The translations under genes were made by a program, and so were the position numbers. A stretch of DNA of 64,000 nucleotides from Hyphomicrobiales bacterium (GTDB lineage Bacteria; Pseudomonadota; Alphaproteobacteria; Rhizobiales; OSC116): the NCBI GenBank assembly GCA_002401855.1, contig NVUH01000002.1, positions 124,001 through 188,000 of the forward strand, read 5' to 3'. The notes under the pieces are model-generated. The model saw nothing but the letters and a program-made list of their open reading frames with translations. It did no database searches and was not told the origin of the DNA. Positions 53,597 to 61,861 of this stretch are shown here, one piece after another. Each line of letters starts with the position of its first letter. Position 1 is the first letter of the stretch.

Positions 53597-53786
53597 CGTC
53601 TGGTTATGGACCAGTCAAGCAAAAATTGGAGCTTAAGTCACTGTCGCATTATTGGGGAGCACCTCAGGTACTCATAGATTGGATAAGTACATTTACTTCT
53701 GAATAAAGCTCTAAGCTTGTTCAAAAAGCTAATTGTCTTGAAATATTTAGAGACTGGCACTGGAAGTTTTGAAATAAGGATTATTT

Positions 53787-54620
53787 TCAATTCAAAAATA
53801 ATCTTAATAAATCGATAGATTCAATTGAATTAAATGTAGGAGCATGACCGAATTTTTTAATTTCTTGCAAGCTCGCGTTGTCATTATATTTCAACATCTT
53901 ATCACCAACATTAGTTGGCAAGACATCTGACTCACTACCACGGGTAATTAGAATTTTTGCAGAAATATTCTGATAGACTTCCCACAGAGGTAGCTCATCC
54001 GCATTATGAGAAAATTGATTAATAATCTCGGGGTCGTAATGAGTGGTAATGCGACCATCACTACGCCGCCGCATTGAACTATCTGCCATTAATTGCCAAA
54101 ATTCTTCGCTATTTTCACCAAATGGGGCATATATTTTTTCTAACCACACTTTAAATTCTGGCATGCTCGCAAATGAAGGTGGACTACCTACATATTCTAT
54201 GATTCTAGATAAGGCATCAGACCCAATTTCGGGACCAATATCATTGATTACTAAATGGGTAATGCGCTCATTTAATACACCACCAGCTAACAACATGCCA
54301 ATCAATCCACCCATTGAAGTGCCAAACCAACGCAATTTTTCAATCTTGTAGTAATCTATAATCGCCTCAGCGATTTCTGCATAGCTTTTCAGGCTATAAT
54401 CTGTTCGCGGATTCTGTCCCCAGCTCGACAATCCACGGCCAATTGTATCGGGACATATCACAAAATAGTCTTTGGATAAAATGTGTGCGGCACCATCAAA
54501 GTCGCGACCAGTTCGCGCCAAGCCATGCCACATAATCAAAGCTGGCGACGATGGATTACCCCAGTGCGATATATGGATTGAATGAGCAGCAACCTGAATA
54601 TATTCTGAGCGTCTCTGCAT
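53787..54620 (-). CDS. Alpha/beta hydrolase
   Basis: A 277-aa alpha/beta-fold hydrolase. The oxyanion region is ALIMWHGLARTGRDFD, the nucleophile elbow is WFGTSMGGLIGMLLAG (Ser in GTSMGG), the acid is likely Asp in TRGSESDVLPTNVGD, and the catalytic His is in IKKFGHAPTFNS. The ATG at 54620 overlaps the stop of the permease gene (TGATG), which makes it the last gene of the branched-chain-type ABC operon. It most likely hydrolyses the imported compound, perhaps an ester, amide or lactone; the substrate is unknown. Confidence 0.83.
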   Translation of the reverse strand: MQRRSEYIQVAAHSIHISHWGNPSSPALIMWHGLARTGRDFDGAAHILSKDYFVICPDTIGRGLSSWGQNPRTDYSLKSYAEIAEAIIDYYKIEKLRWFGTSMGGLIGMLLAGGVLNERITHLVINDIGPEIGSDALSRIIEYVGSPPSFASMPEFKVWLEKIYAPFGENSEEFWQLMADSSMRRRSDGRITTHYDPEIINQFSHNADELPLWEVYQNISAKILITRGSESDVLPTNVGDKMLKYNDNASLQEIKKFGHAPTFNSIESIDLLRLFLN

Positions 54621-55699
54621 CACTTCACCCTCGGTTTTAACATGGTACCAGCAATGCCTGCGGGGAAGAAATACACCAATAAAATGAATGATAACCCTAG
54701 CCATAACAGCCACCGATCAGGATTCAACAATTCAGGAATGAGTGGTAAGTTGGCAGTCGCTTCAGCGCCCAATTGCATGATATCACGCAGATAATATTGC
54801 GCCAAATTCAGCAATACTACGCCAATCACTGCGCCACTCATCGTGCCCATACCGCCAATCACCACCATCAATAAAATATCAATGTTAATCGAAAAAGACA
54901 AAACGGTTTCGGGGCCCGTATATTTGAGCCAAACCGCATAAATAATACCCGCAATGGCAGCAAACACTGCCGAAATACAGAAAACTAATGTGCGATAAGT
55001 CACCACGCGGTAGCCAATGGCTTCTGCACGAGTTTCGTTTTCACGCACGGCTTTTAAAACCGTTCCTAAGGGTGAATTGACAATACGGATCATCGCCAGA
55101 TATAGCAATAATGACATACAGAAAACACTGTAGAAAGCTGCCAATTTGCCATTTAATTTCGTGCCTAGCCAACGGACAACATGACCGTCATCATCAACTA
55201 ATAATTTGGTTGCAGGTTTAAACAGTTTTGGCACTTTATAGGTGATGCCATCTTCACCGCCAGTGAAGTCCGAAAATTGACTGACCAACACCACTGCCAC
55301 GCTGGCAACCGCAAGTGTAACCATTGTGAAGAATATCGCTTTAACCCGTAGCGACAAAAGGCCAATAAAGATGGCCAAAATAACCGCCATCACAATGCCA
55401 ATTCCGCCACCAATGACAATCGCATCCCAGCCTGGCCCCATATGGCGCAAAGCCGTTGCTGCGCCATAAGCGCCTAAGCCAAAAAATATGGTATGGGCGA
55501 AGGAAACAATGCCCGTATAGCCGATAAGCAGGTCATAACTTGCCACCAATACGATGAATACACAAATTCTAGCGGCCACTTGCTGAGAACGCACATCATG
55601 AAAAAGAAATGGTGAAAGCGCCAAGCCCAACCAGATGACAATCACAATGCCCCACACCATTAAACGCCTTTGATCAAGTTTTGTAGAATTATTCTTCAT
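54620..55699 (-). CDS. Branched-chain-type ABC transporter permease (LivM family)
   Basis: A 359-aa permease with about nine membrane segments. Family motifs are DLLIGYTGIVSFAHTIFFGLGAYGAA, AVRENETRAEAIGYRVVTYRTLVFCISAVFAAIAGIIYAVW (the EAA-like loop), and LLMVVIGGMGTMSGAVIGVVLL. A hydrophilic insertion with KVPKLFKPATKLLVDDDGHVVRW lies around residues 165-195. The ATG at 55699 overlaps livH by 4 bp. Confidence 0.9.
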   Translation of the reverse strand: MKNNSTKLDQRRLMVWGIVIVIWLGLALSPFLFHDVRSQQVAARICVFIVLVASYDLLIGYTGIVSFAHTIFFGLGAYGAATALRHMGPGWDAIVIGGGIGIVMAVILAIFIGLLSLRVKAIFFTMVTLAVASVAVVLVSQFSDFTGGEDGITYKVPKLFKPATKLLVDDDGHVVRWLGTKLNGKLAAFYSVFCMSLLLYLAMIRIVNSPLGTVLKAVRENETRAEAIGYRVVTYRTLVFCISAVFAAIAGIIYAVWLKYTGPETVLSFSINIDILLMVVIGGMGTMSGAVIGVVLLNLAQYYLRDIMQLGAEATANLPLIPELLNPDRWLLWLGLSFILLVYFFPAGIAGTMLKPRVK

Positions 55700-56685
55700 G
55701 ATTTCACCATTGGGCGCAAGCCATAAGGCCGCCACATTAAAATAACAATCATCACCAACATATTCGTGGCCAGCGCCATTTTAGGGAATAAGAACGCCAT
55801 ATAATTGCCAACAAGCCCCAGAATTAACGCACCTAATAATGAGCCTTCAATTGAACCAAGCCCGCCAATAATTACCACCACAAAAATAGAAATCATCATA
55901 TGTGCACCAATTTCGGGTGTGATGAGGGTTTCATACCCCGCCCACATAGCGCCACCTAAGGCAGCTAAGCCCGAGCCAACTACAAATACACCGATAAATA
56001 AGCGTTCGACTTTAAAACCTAACGCTTCGACCATTTCACGGTTTTCGACCCCTGCCCGCACCAATAAGCCAATGCGAGTGCGGTTTAGAGTGAGATGCAA
56101 AACTATAAAGGCCGCAGTGCCTAAAAACACTGCAAATACCCGATATATCTCAATAGAAATGTCGCCAATAATGAATGAGCTTTGTAGAAATTGTGGCCTA
56201 GCGACGTTGATTGGCACGCCGCCCCAAATGACCAAAATCAATTGTTCTGACACGATTAATGCACCAACTGTGATGAGTATTTGGCGCAAATGATCTTGAT
56301 AGACCGGTTTGATAATAACTTTTTCAAAAAACCAACCTGCAATCATGCCGAACACCATTGCAGCACCTAATGCCGAAAATAATGCCAACATATTTAGCAA
56401 TACACTATCGCTCTCGTTCCAACCTGACAAACGCCCTAAGACCGATGCCGCGATGAAAGCACCAAATGCCACAAAGGCGGAATGGCTGAAATTCATCACA
56501 TCCATAAGGCCAAAAATAAGGCTTAAGCCAGAGGCCATTAGGAAAATCATCATGCCCATTGCTAAACCTGCTACGGTTAGCGTCACCCAAATAGAAGGGT
56601 TACCAATCATAATCAACGCTACGAATGCTATGGCGACGGGTAAAAACCTTATATTATTTCCACTCAATAAGTTATTCAATGTCAT
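55696..56685 (-). CDS. Branched-chain-type ABC transporter permease (LivH family)
   Basis: A 329-aa permease. Characteristic are ASGLSLIFGLMDVMNFSHSAFVAFGAFIAASV, GLLVRAGVENREMVEALGFKVERLFIGVFVVGSGLAALGGAMWAG and ISIFVVVIIGGLGSIEGSLLGALILGLV. It pairs with the LivM-type permease. The 11-bp gap after the LivF-type ATPase gene keeps it in the operon. Confidence 0.9.
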   Translation of the reverse strand: MTLNNLLSGNNIRFLPVAIAFVALIMIGNPSIWVTLTVAGLAMGMMIFLMASGLSLIFGLMDVMNFSHSAFVAFGAFIAASVLGRLSGWNESDSVLLNMLALFSALGAAMVFGMIAGWFFEKVIIKPVYQDHLRQILITVGALIVSEQLILVIWGGVPINVARPQFLQSSFIIGDISIEIYRVFAVFLGTAAFIVLHLTLNRTRIGLLVRAGVENREMVEALGFKVERLFIGVFVVGSGLAALGGAMWAGYETLITPEIGAHMMISIFVVVIIGGLGSIEGSLLGALILGLVGNYMAFLFPKMALATNMLVMIVILMWRPYGLRPMVKS

Positions 56686-56696
56686 AATATACTCCC

Positions 56697-57419
56697 CTAT
56701 TGATGCTGATCGAGCGATAAGCTCAACAAACGAGTTTGCAGGTCTTTATCCTGCGCAAATTCTTTCATGTCACCAGAATGGATAATTTTACCGTCCTCAA
56801 CCACATTCACGGTCTCACCAAGCGAACTGGCAAAGTGAAAATTTTGTTCAACTAAAAGAATAGTGGTCTCCTTTGCAAATTCATGAAATGCCTCAATCAT
56901 ATTGTCAATAATTGATGGGGCGAGGCCTTTGGTTGGCTCGTCTATTAAAATTAGTTTTCGAGGCTCAATAATCGCCCGTGCAATGGCTAGCATTTGCTTT
57001 TGACCGCCAGAAAGTGACCACGCGGCTTTGTCCCAAAACTTTTCAATCGCTGGAAATAAAGTATAAATACGTTTCAAGCGAACGGGGTCAAACTTACCTT
57101 TATTAGCAGCGAGACGTAAATTTTCTTCTACTGTCAATCCACCAAATATTCCCATATTTTCAGGTACATAAGCAACACCCATTTGTGCAATGTCAGAACT
57201 GTGATATTTAGTTATGTCTTGTCCATCAAATTTTATGCTGCCACTATGAGCATGTAAAACACCCATTATGGTACGTAAGGTTGTGGTTTTGCCCGCACCA
57301 TTACGGCCCAAAAGCACATGCACCCCACCCTTGGGAATGTTCAGATTAATATCATGCAATATGTGATATTGAGCAATGTCGGCACAGACATTATCGAGTG
57401 TTAAAATGTCCTGTCTCAT
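56697..57419 (-). CDS. Branched-chain-type ABC transporter ATPase (LivF family)
   Basis: A 240-aa ATPase: Walker A LLGRNGAGKTTTLR, signature LSGGQKQMLAIARA, Walker B KLILIDEPTKGLAP and the H-loop-equivalent LLVEQNF, where the LivF family normally has Gln. It overlaps the LivG-type gene by 4 bp. Confidence 0.92.
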   Translation of the reverse strand: MRQDILTLDNVCADIAQYHILHDINLNIPKGGVHVLLGRNGAGKTTTLRTIMGVLHAHSGSIKFDGQDITKYHSSDIAQMGVAYVPENMGIFGGLTVEENLRLAANKGKFDPVRLKRIYTLFPAIEKFWDKAAWSLSGGQKQMLAIARAIIEPRKLILIDEPTKGLAPSIIDNMIEAFHEFAKETTILLVEQNFHFASSLGETVNVVEDGKIIHSGDMKEFAQDKDLQTRLLSLSLDQHQ

Positions 57420-58174
57420 GCGGCGTTTCCTAAATAAATCTCACGCACAATCGGCATGGCAATCACCTCTTCTGGCTCGCCATCAGCGACCAACTCACCA
57501 TTATGCAAAACGATAATACGGTCGGCTAGCGCCCTCACGACATCCATTTTATGTTCCACTAATAAAATAATTTTGCTGCTATCTTGCTTGATTTGATCAA
57601 TTAATTCTAAAATTACCGGTGCTTCATCAATCGACATGCCTGCTGTTGGCTCATCAAACATAAACACCGCTGGTTGCATGGCCATCAGCAATGCAACTTC
57701 CAACTTACGTTGGTCACCATGTGACAATGCTGAAACAGGTAAATGAGCAACTTTTTCTAACCGCGTTTGGCTTAAATATTCATAGGCTTGTTGTTCAAGA
57801 TACTTTAATGATTTGGCATGGGTGAATATTCGCATGCCCACTTTAGCTTGCGCTTGCACCGCTAAACGAACATTTTCCAATACACTTAGTTTAGGGAAAA
57901 GATTAGTCAACTGAAACGCCCGCCCAATGCCTTGTTTAGCGCGTTGCGATGGCGCCAATCTAGTGAGATCCGTATCACCCAACATAACTTTGCCAGATGT
58001 CGCGATGAGTTGACCAGACATGAGGTTGAATAATGTGGTTTTTCCAGCCCCATTGGGGCCGACCACTACCGTTAATTCATTTGGTTTAAAACGACAAGAC
58101 ACCTTATTTACCGCAATATGACCACCAAATTGAATGGTCAAATCTTCTGTATATAAATCTGATGGAGTTTTCAT
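57416..58174 (-). CDS. Branched-chain-type ABC transporter ATPase (LivG family)
   Basis: A 252-aa ATPase: Walker A VGPNGAGKTTLFNL, the LivG-typical IGRAFQLTNLFPKLSVLENV, signature ALSHGDQRKLEVALLMA, Walker B VFMFDEPTAGMS and LLVEHKMDVV. The signature SHGDQR form is seen in urea/amide-type (UrtD-like) and other LivG relatives, so the system is not necessarily for leucine. It is the second gene of the operon. Confidence 0.92.
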   Translation of the reverse strand: MKTPSDLYTEDLTIQFGGHIAVNKVSCRFKPNELTVVVGPNGAGKTTLFNLMSGQLIATSGKVMLGDTDLTRLAPSQRAKQGIGRAFQLTNLFPKLSVLENVRLAVQAQAKVGMRIFTHAKSLKYLEQQAYEYLSQTRLEKVAHLPVSALSHGDQRKLEVALLMAMQPAVFMFDEPTAGMSIDEAPVILELIDQIKQDSSKIILLVEHKMDVVRALADRIIVLHNGELVADGEPEEVIAMPIVREIYLGNAA

Positions 58175-58192
58175 ATGATAATCCGATTTTAG

Positions 58193-58222
58193 CTGTCAGG
58201 AATGAAAGTATATTCCTGACAG
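58193..58222 (-). terminator. Hairpin between the binding-protein gene and livG
   Basis: Perfect 11-bp arms CTGTCAGGAAT/ATTCCTGACAG with an 8-nt loop lie in the 75-bp gap after the binding-protein gene. Confidence 0.65.
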
Positions 58223-58249
58223 TATTTTGACGATCTTAATGTGGCAACT

Positions 58250-59449
58250 CTAATTATTGCGGCCAATCGGAATGTTCATTTCTTCGGCTTTAATCTCACG
58301 CACCAATTCTGGTATCGCCCATTCGACATTTTCATCAACCCTGATTTTAAAGTGATACATCGATTGTAAAGCTTGATGATCTTCAGGGCGGAAAGTCATA
58401 GAGCCTTTTGGTGTGTCCCACGTCATGCCTTCCATCGCTGCAATTAAATCATCCGTTTCAAGAGATTTTGAGGTTTCTAAGGTTTTTACCACAGCCAAAG
58501 CCGCTGCCATACCACCTGCGGTGAAAAAATCTGGCGGGGTGCCAAAACGTGCTTGATGCTCTTTAACCAACCAGTCATTGACTGGGTTTTTAGGTAATTC
58601 ATAATAGTAGTAAATAGCACCTTCCATGCCAGGCACCACTTTATAACTAGAAAGCACAGCCAAAATATGACCACCTGTAGAGATTTTAATGCCAAAACGT
58701 TCTGGCTGCATGGCTTTAATTTTACCCATTGGGTTACCACTAGCTGCCACATAGATTAAAATTACCTTGCGGCCTTGTTTGTCTTTTAGCGCGGCAAACA
58801 TACGTTCGGCAACCGCTGTATAATCAGTTGTGCCAACAGGTACATATTCTTCGCTAACAATAGTCGAACCTGTGCCTTTTAATGCCCTTTTCAATGCGGC
58901 AATGCCATCTTTACCAAAAGCATAATCTTCGGCTAAAGTTGCAACATACAAATCTTCACCAGGTTTTAACGCCTTGGCTTGTGCCAACATATCCATAGAT
59001 GAGTTGCGTGATGTTTTAAACACATAACGATTTGAATCTGGCCCTGTTAAGCCTTCGGCAACAGCCGTATCGATCAAAAGGATGCGTTCATATTCTTCAG
59101 CAATCGGAAGCAAGCCCATTGTCACACCAGAAGAGGTGCCACCAATCGCCATCAACACTTCATCATCTCCATAAGCCTCTTCTAACACTGCGCGCGCAAT
59201 ATCTGGCTTAAATTGTGTGTCTTTAATAATGGTTTCTATTTCATGCCCATTCACCTGCATTGTGCCGTTTGTGGCATATTCCAAACCCAGTTGAAAGCCT
59301 GCATTGGCTTGCTCTGAAAACACGCCATAACTCGAACCCGTAAGCCCGTGAATGAGTGCAATTTTAACCTTATCTGCAAGGGCTGTTGTTGGCACAACTA
59401 AGGTCGTAGCCATAATCCCCACTGAGAAAAGTGATAATAATTTTTTCAT
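58250..59449 (-). CDS. Branched-chain-type ABC transporter substrate-binding protein
   Basis: A 399-aa periplasmic binding protein (type I fold, peripla_BP_6). The signal peptide is MKKLLSLFSVGIMATTLVVPTTALADK. The mature part begins VKIALIHGLTGSSYGVFSEQANAGFQLGLEYA and contains IGGTSSGVTMGLLPIAEEY and YAFGKDGIAALKRAL. I chose the ATG at 59449, with GGAGG 8 bp upstream, over the frame opening at 59491. It heads a five-gene transporter operon that ends in a hydrolase and is divergent from a PAS-LuxR regulator. Sequence alone does not tell the ligand. Confidence 0.88.
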   Translation of the reverse strand: MKKLLSLFSVGIMATTLVVPTTALADKVKIALIHGLTGSSYGVFSEQANAGFQLGLEYATNGTMQVNGHEIETIIKDTQFKPDIARAVLEEAYGDDEVLMAIGGTSSGVTMGLLPIAEEYERILLIDTAVAEGLTGPDSNRYVFKTSRNSSMDMLAQAKALKPGEDLYVATLAEDYAFGKDGIAALKRALKGTGSTIVSEEYVPVGTTDYTAVAERMFAALKDKQGRKVILIYVAASGNPMGKIKAMQPERFGIKISTGGHILAVLSSYKVVPGMEGAIYYYYELPKNPVNDWLVKEHQARFGTPPDFFTAGGMAAALAVVKTLETSKSLETDDLIAAMEGMTWDTPKGSMTFRPEDHQALQSMYHFKIRVDENVEWAIPELVREIKAEEMNIPIGRNN

Positions 59450-59525
59450 AATTATCCTCCCAAAATAATTAAATTTATCTAATAAGCTCAATTTGAAAGC
59501 TTGTCTTGTTTCTAGATTATTGATC

Positions 59526-59542
59526 TGTTACGGTTTGTAACA
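59526..59542. promoter_or_regulatory. Candidate operator of the PAS-LuxR regulator
   Basis: TGTTAC-N5-GTAACA is a perfect 17-bp inverted repeat in the spacer between the importer operon and the regulator gene, the size usual for LuxR-type helix-turn-helix dimers. It lies 77 bp upstream of the binding-protein start. Confidence 0.5.
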
Positions 59543-59604
59543 ATCATAAAAACAACTTACACCCAGCATAAATTCGGCGCAATATCGTAGAAACACTTAC
59601 AACA

Positions 59605-60159
59605 ATGCAAGATTTAGAAAGCCTTAAGAAACTCGCATTTGACAATGCCCCCATTGGCATTGTTGTGACCGAAAACCGTATCATTCGGAGTTATAACCAA
59701 TATTTTGCAAACCTGTTTGGTTACAATATTGAAGCATTACTTGATAAATCCTTCGAGCTATTATACCCATCTAGCGAAGAATTTATAAAAGTAAAAAACA
59801 TTGGTGTAAAACCTTTACGTGATACCAATAGCTATAGTGACGAACGAATTATGATGAAAAAAGACGGCACTCTATTTTGGTGCCGTTTTCGCGGCCGCAC
59901 CTTGACAAGAGAAGACCCATTACAAAATGCGGTGTGGAGTGTGACCGACCTTTCCGAAAAACGCCCTTACCAGCAGTTAACAACCCGAGAGCGGCAAATT
60001 GTGATGCATATTAGCACGGGCCGCACCAGCAAAGAAATAGCCCGTATATTGGTCATTTCCCCGCGAACTGTAGAGGTTTATCGCAGCCGCTTGTTTAAAA
60101 AATTCAGCGTCAGCAATGTGATGGAGTTACTGTCAAAAATTAGCGGCCTACCTGAATAA
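59605..60159 (+). CDS. PAS domain LuxR-type transcriptional regulator
   Basis: A 184-aa regulator with an N-terminal PAS domain (AFDNAPIGIVVTENRIIRSYNQYFANLFGY, and the PAC-like MMKKDGTLFWCRFRGRTL) and a C-terminal LuxR helix-turn-helix (LTTRERQIVMHISTGRTSKEIARILVISPRTVEVYRSRLFKKFSV). There is no receiver domain, so the PAS domain should bind the signal directly. It is divergent from the importer operon and is its likely regulator. Confidence 0.88.
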   Translation: MQDLESLKKLAFDNAPIGIVVTENRIIRSYNQYFANLFGYNIEALLDKSFELLYPSSEEFIKVKNIGVKPLRDTNSYSDERIMMKKDGTLFWCRFRGRTLTREDPLQNAVWSVTDLSEKRPYQQLTTRERQIVMHISTGRTSKEIARILVISPRTVEVYRSRLFKKFSVSNVMELLSKISGLPE

Positions 60160-60216
60160 AAGAGGTAGGTGTTTATACGGTCTTGCTTCCGTAAATCATT
60201 GCTATAATTTATAAAA

Positions 60217-60958
60217 ATGATCAAAAACCTAAATCTCAGAATAAGCAAACATATAACCAATAATCCCGAAACCTTGGTCAAGCTGTTTCTCTTAGGTCGG
60301 CGCAAACATATCGGCACAAGAACAATGGATGCAAAGACTCTAGCCATTGGCGACTATCTACAAAAGCTAGCAGAAGGCGCCGCCATGCCGACATTGGCGT
60401 AAAGTCGGTTGAATATGTTGACAGCCAGTGCTATTATTTTTCCATGGTGTAGGATGGGTACAAGACGACTTAGATACGCATGATGGCCTTTGTGGAAAAT
60501 TGGCTAAATGGGGTTCGTGTATTGTTGTCGCCGTTGATTATGGCTTAGCGCCCGAAAATAAATTTCCTGCAGGAGTGAATGATGCCATAGTGGCATATCA
60601 ATGGGCATGTAAAAACGCCTCTTGATAGGTGGCAACTCACAACGTATCGGTGTTTGCGGCGATAGTGCTGGCGGCAATTTAACTGCAATTATATGCCAAC
60701 AAATGGCTTTATCTGGCGGCACCATGCCTCATTTACAAGTGCTTAAGCAGGTAACCCGAATCATATTTAATCACCGCTGGCTTCGACCCACTTCGTGATG
60801 AGGGAGAACAATATGCCATTCAACTCAACCAATGTGGAGTGCCGGTTAAATATACAGAATATTCAAGGCAAATTCACGCATTCACTAATTTTAGTAAAAT
60901 AATCCCTCAAACCAACAAATACATCCACGAGATAATTAAGTATAAATACTCTGTGTAA
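60217..60958 (+). pseudogene. Alpha/beta hydrolase (HSL-type esterase), broken
   Basis: Successive frames rebuild an esterase: an N-terminal piece to 60402, FFHGVGWVQDDLDTHDG from 60431 (the usual HGGGW with one substitution), AVDYGLAPENKFPAGVNDAIVAYQW, then after a stop near 60624 GVCGDSAGGNLTAI, and finally TAGFDPLRDEGEQYA and QIHAFTNF with the catalytic Asp and His. Between the Ser and Asp motifs about 60 residues are missing. It is a decayed paralogue of lipid or acetyl esterases. Confidence 0.8.
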
Positions 60959-61055
60959 ATTCACACAGTTTCGGTTGCTTTTTTAGCATTGGCAAGGCTG
61001 TCGAGGCTAAAACCTATTGATACAGATAACACTTCTACTAATTTATAAAATTGTA

Positions 61056-61568
61056 TCATCTGTGAAATTTCGGTAAATATGGTTTTTTTGTATTTTGTGT
61101 TGGCAAACTAGTACACCCTTCTACAACACCATTAACAATAAATACTTTGCTCCCATTTGTCGCAAGTATCCACGCAGCTCTTATCACTCCATCTTTACCA
61201 GTATCGTTTGGAATAAACGCTATCATGTGCAAACCAGATGTTGCTAATTTCATTGGCCCGTGCTGAACATCGGCAGCGGAATAACTTTCCGCGTGTAATT
61301 GACATGTTTCTTTTGGTTTCAGCGCAGCTTCTTGGGCGATTTCATGTCCTGTCCCACGACCCAATATAAAGACTGATGTGTCTTGCTTGAATGATGAAAT
61401 TGCTTCATTCCAATTTAATTTTAAAACACTTTTGGCTTCATTAGATAAAAGATCAAAGTCTGCTACCAATTCATCGTCTTTTTTCATACCAGAATAAATA
61501 GCTGCAACGGCTACCAAACTCGCTAGAAAAAATTTTGTCGCGGCGGCGGGTTTCTCTTCGCCAACCAC
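61056..61568 (-). pseudogene. SIS-domain sugar-phosphate isomerase/deaminase fragment
   Basis: The fragment matches the second half of AgaS/GlmS-like SIS proteins: KFFLASLVAVAAIYSGMKKD, SVFILGRGTGHEIAQEAALKPKETCQLHAESYSAADVQHGPMKLA (the sugar-phosphate site) and VFIVNGVVEGCTSLPTQ. The first SIS domain is missing, and the end is shifted and shortened before the usual IQSFY motif. At its 5' side it runs into a permease fragment. Confidence 0.7.
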
Positions 61569-61732
61569 TCCCCCATAACAACAGCACCAGATAGTGCTGA
61601 CACCACGACTATGGAGCCAAAAAATAAATCAAACTCTCCTACGGTTAAAACAAATACCAAACCAATGGCCATTATCGTGGCGGGCACCGTTTGCAAAATA
61701 ATATTCGTTAACTTTCTTGATGTAAGTATCAA
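61523..61732 (-). pseudogene. Sugar ABC permease (RbsC-like) fragment
   Basis: About 60 residues of an RbsC-type permease: RKLTNIILQTVPATIMAIGLVFVLTVGEFDLFFGSIVVVSALSGAVV. The usual motif GGIDLSVG is altered to GEFDLFFG. The frame then reads into the SIS fragment region, so two broken genes meet near 61560. Confidence 0.65.
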
Positions 61733-61765
61733 TGAGCATTCACAGATCTGCCTACTAAAACATGT

Positions 61766-61798
61766 CCTTAGAATAACGGGAGAATCGCTATTCTAAGG
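61766..61798. repeat. Perfect 10-bp inverted repeat
   Basis: CCTTAGAATA and TATTCTAAGG arms with a 13-nt loop lie between the permease fragment and the 3' end of the zinc-binding-protein gene; no T-run follows on the minus strand, so its role is unclear (weak terminator or recombination scar). Confidence 0.5.
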
Positions 61799-61861
61799 AA
61801 CGAGCAGCCTTTGAAAAAAACTAAGGTGTGGAACCCCAATTCATTTACTTATTCATTATTG

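Larger units (their letters stand above)
52441..53670 (-). mobile_element. Degenerate IS3-family insertion sequence (1230 bp)
   Basis: Both ends are present as imperfect inverted repeats: the left reads TACCCGAGGTGCCCCCCAA and the right, inverted, TACCTGAGGTGCTCCCCAA, each followed by an AATGCGACA match. The inside holds broken orfA and orfB. No target-site duplication is evident at the borders. It differs in sequence from the IS at 40258-41122 but belongs to the same family. Confidence 0.8.

Noticed and set aside
54620-59449. The importer as a urea or short-amide (Urt/Fmd) system
   Set aside because: No urease or amidase genes are adjacent and the binding protein does not show a clear match I can defend; only the LivG signature hints that way.
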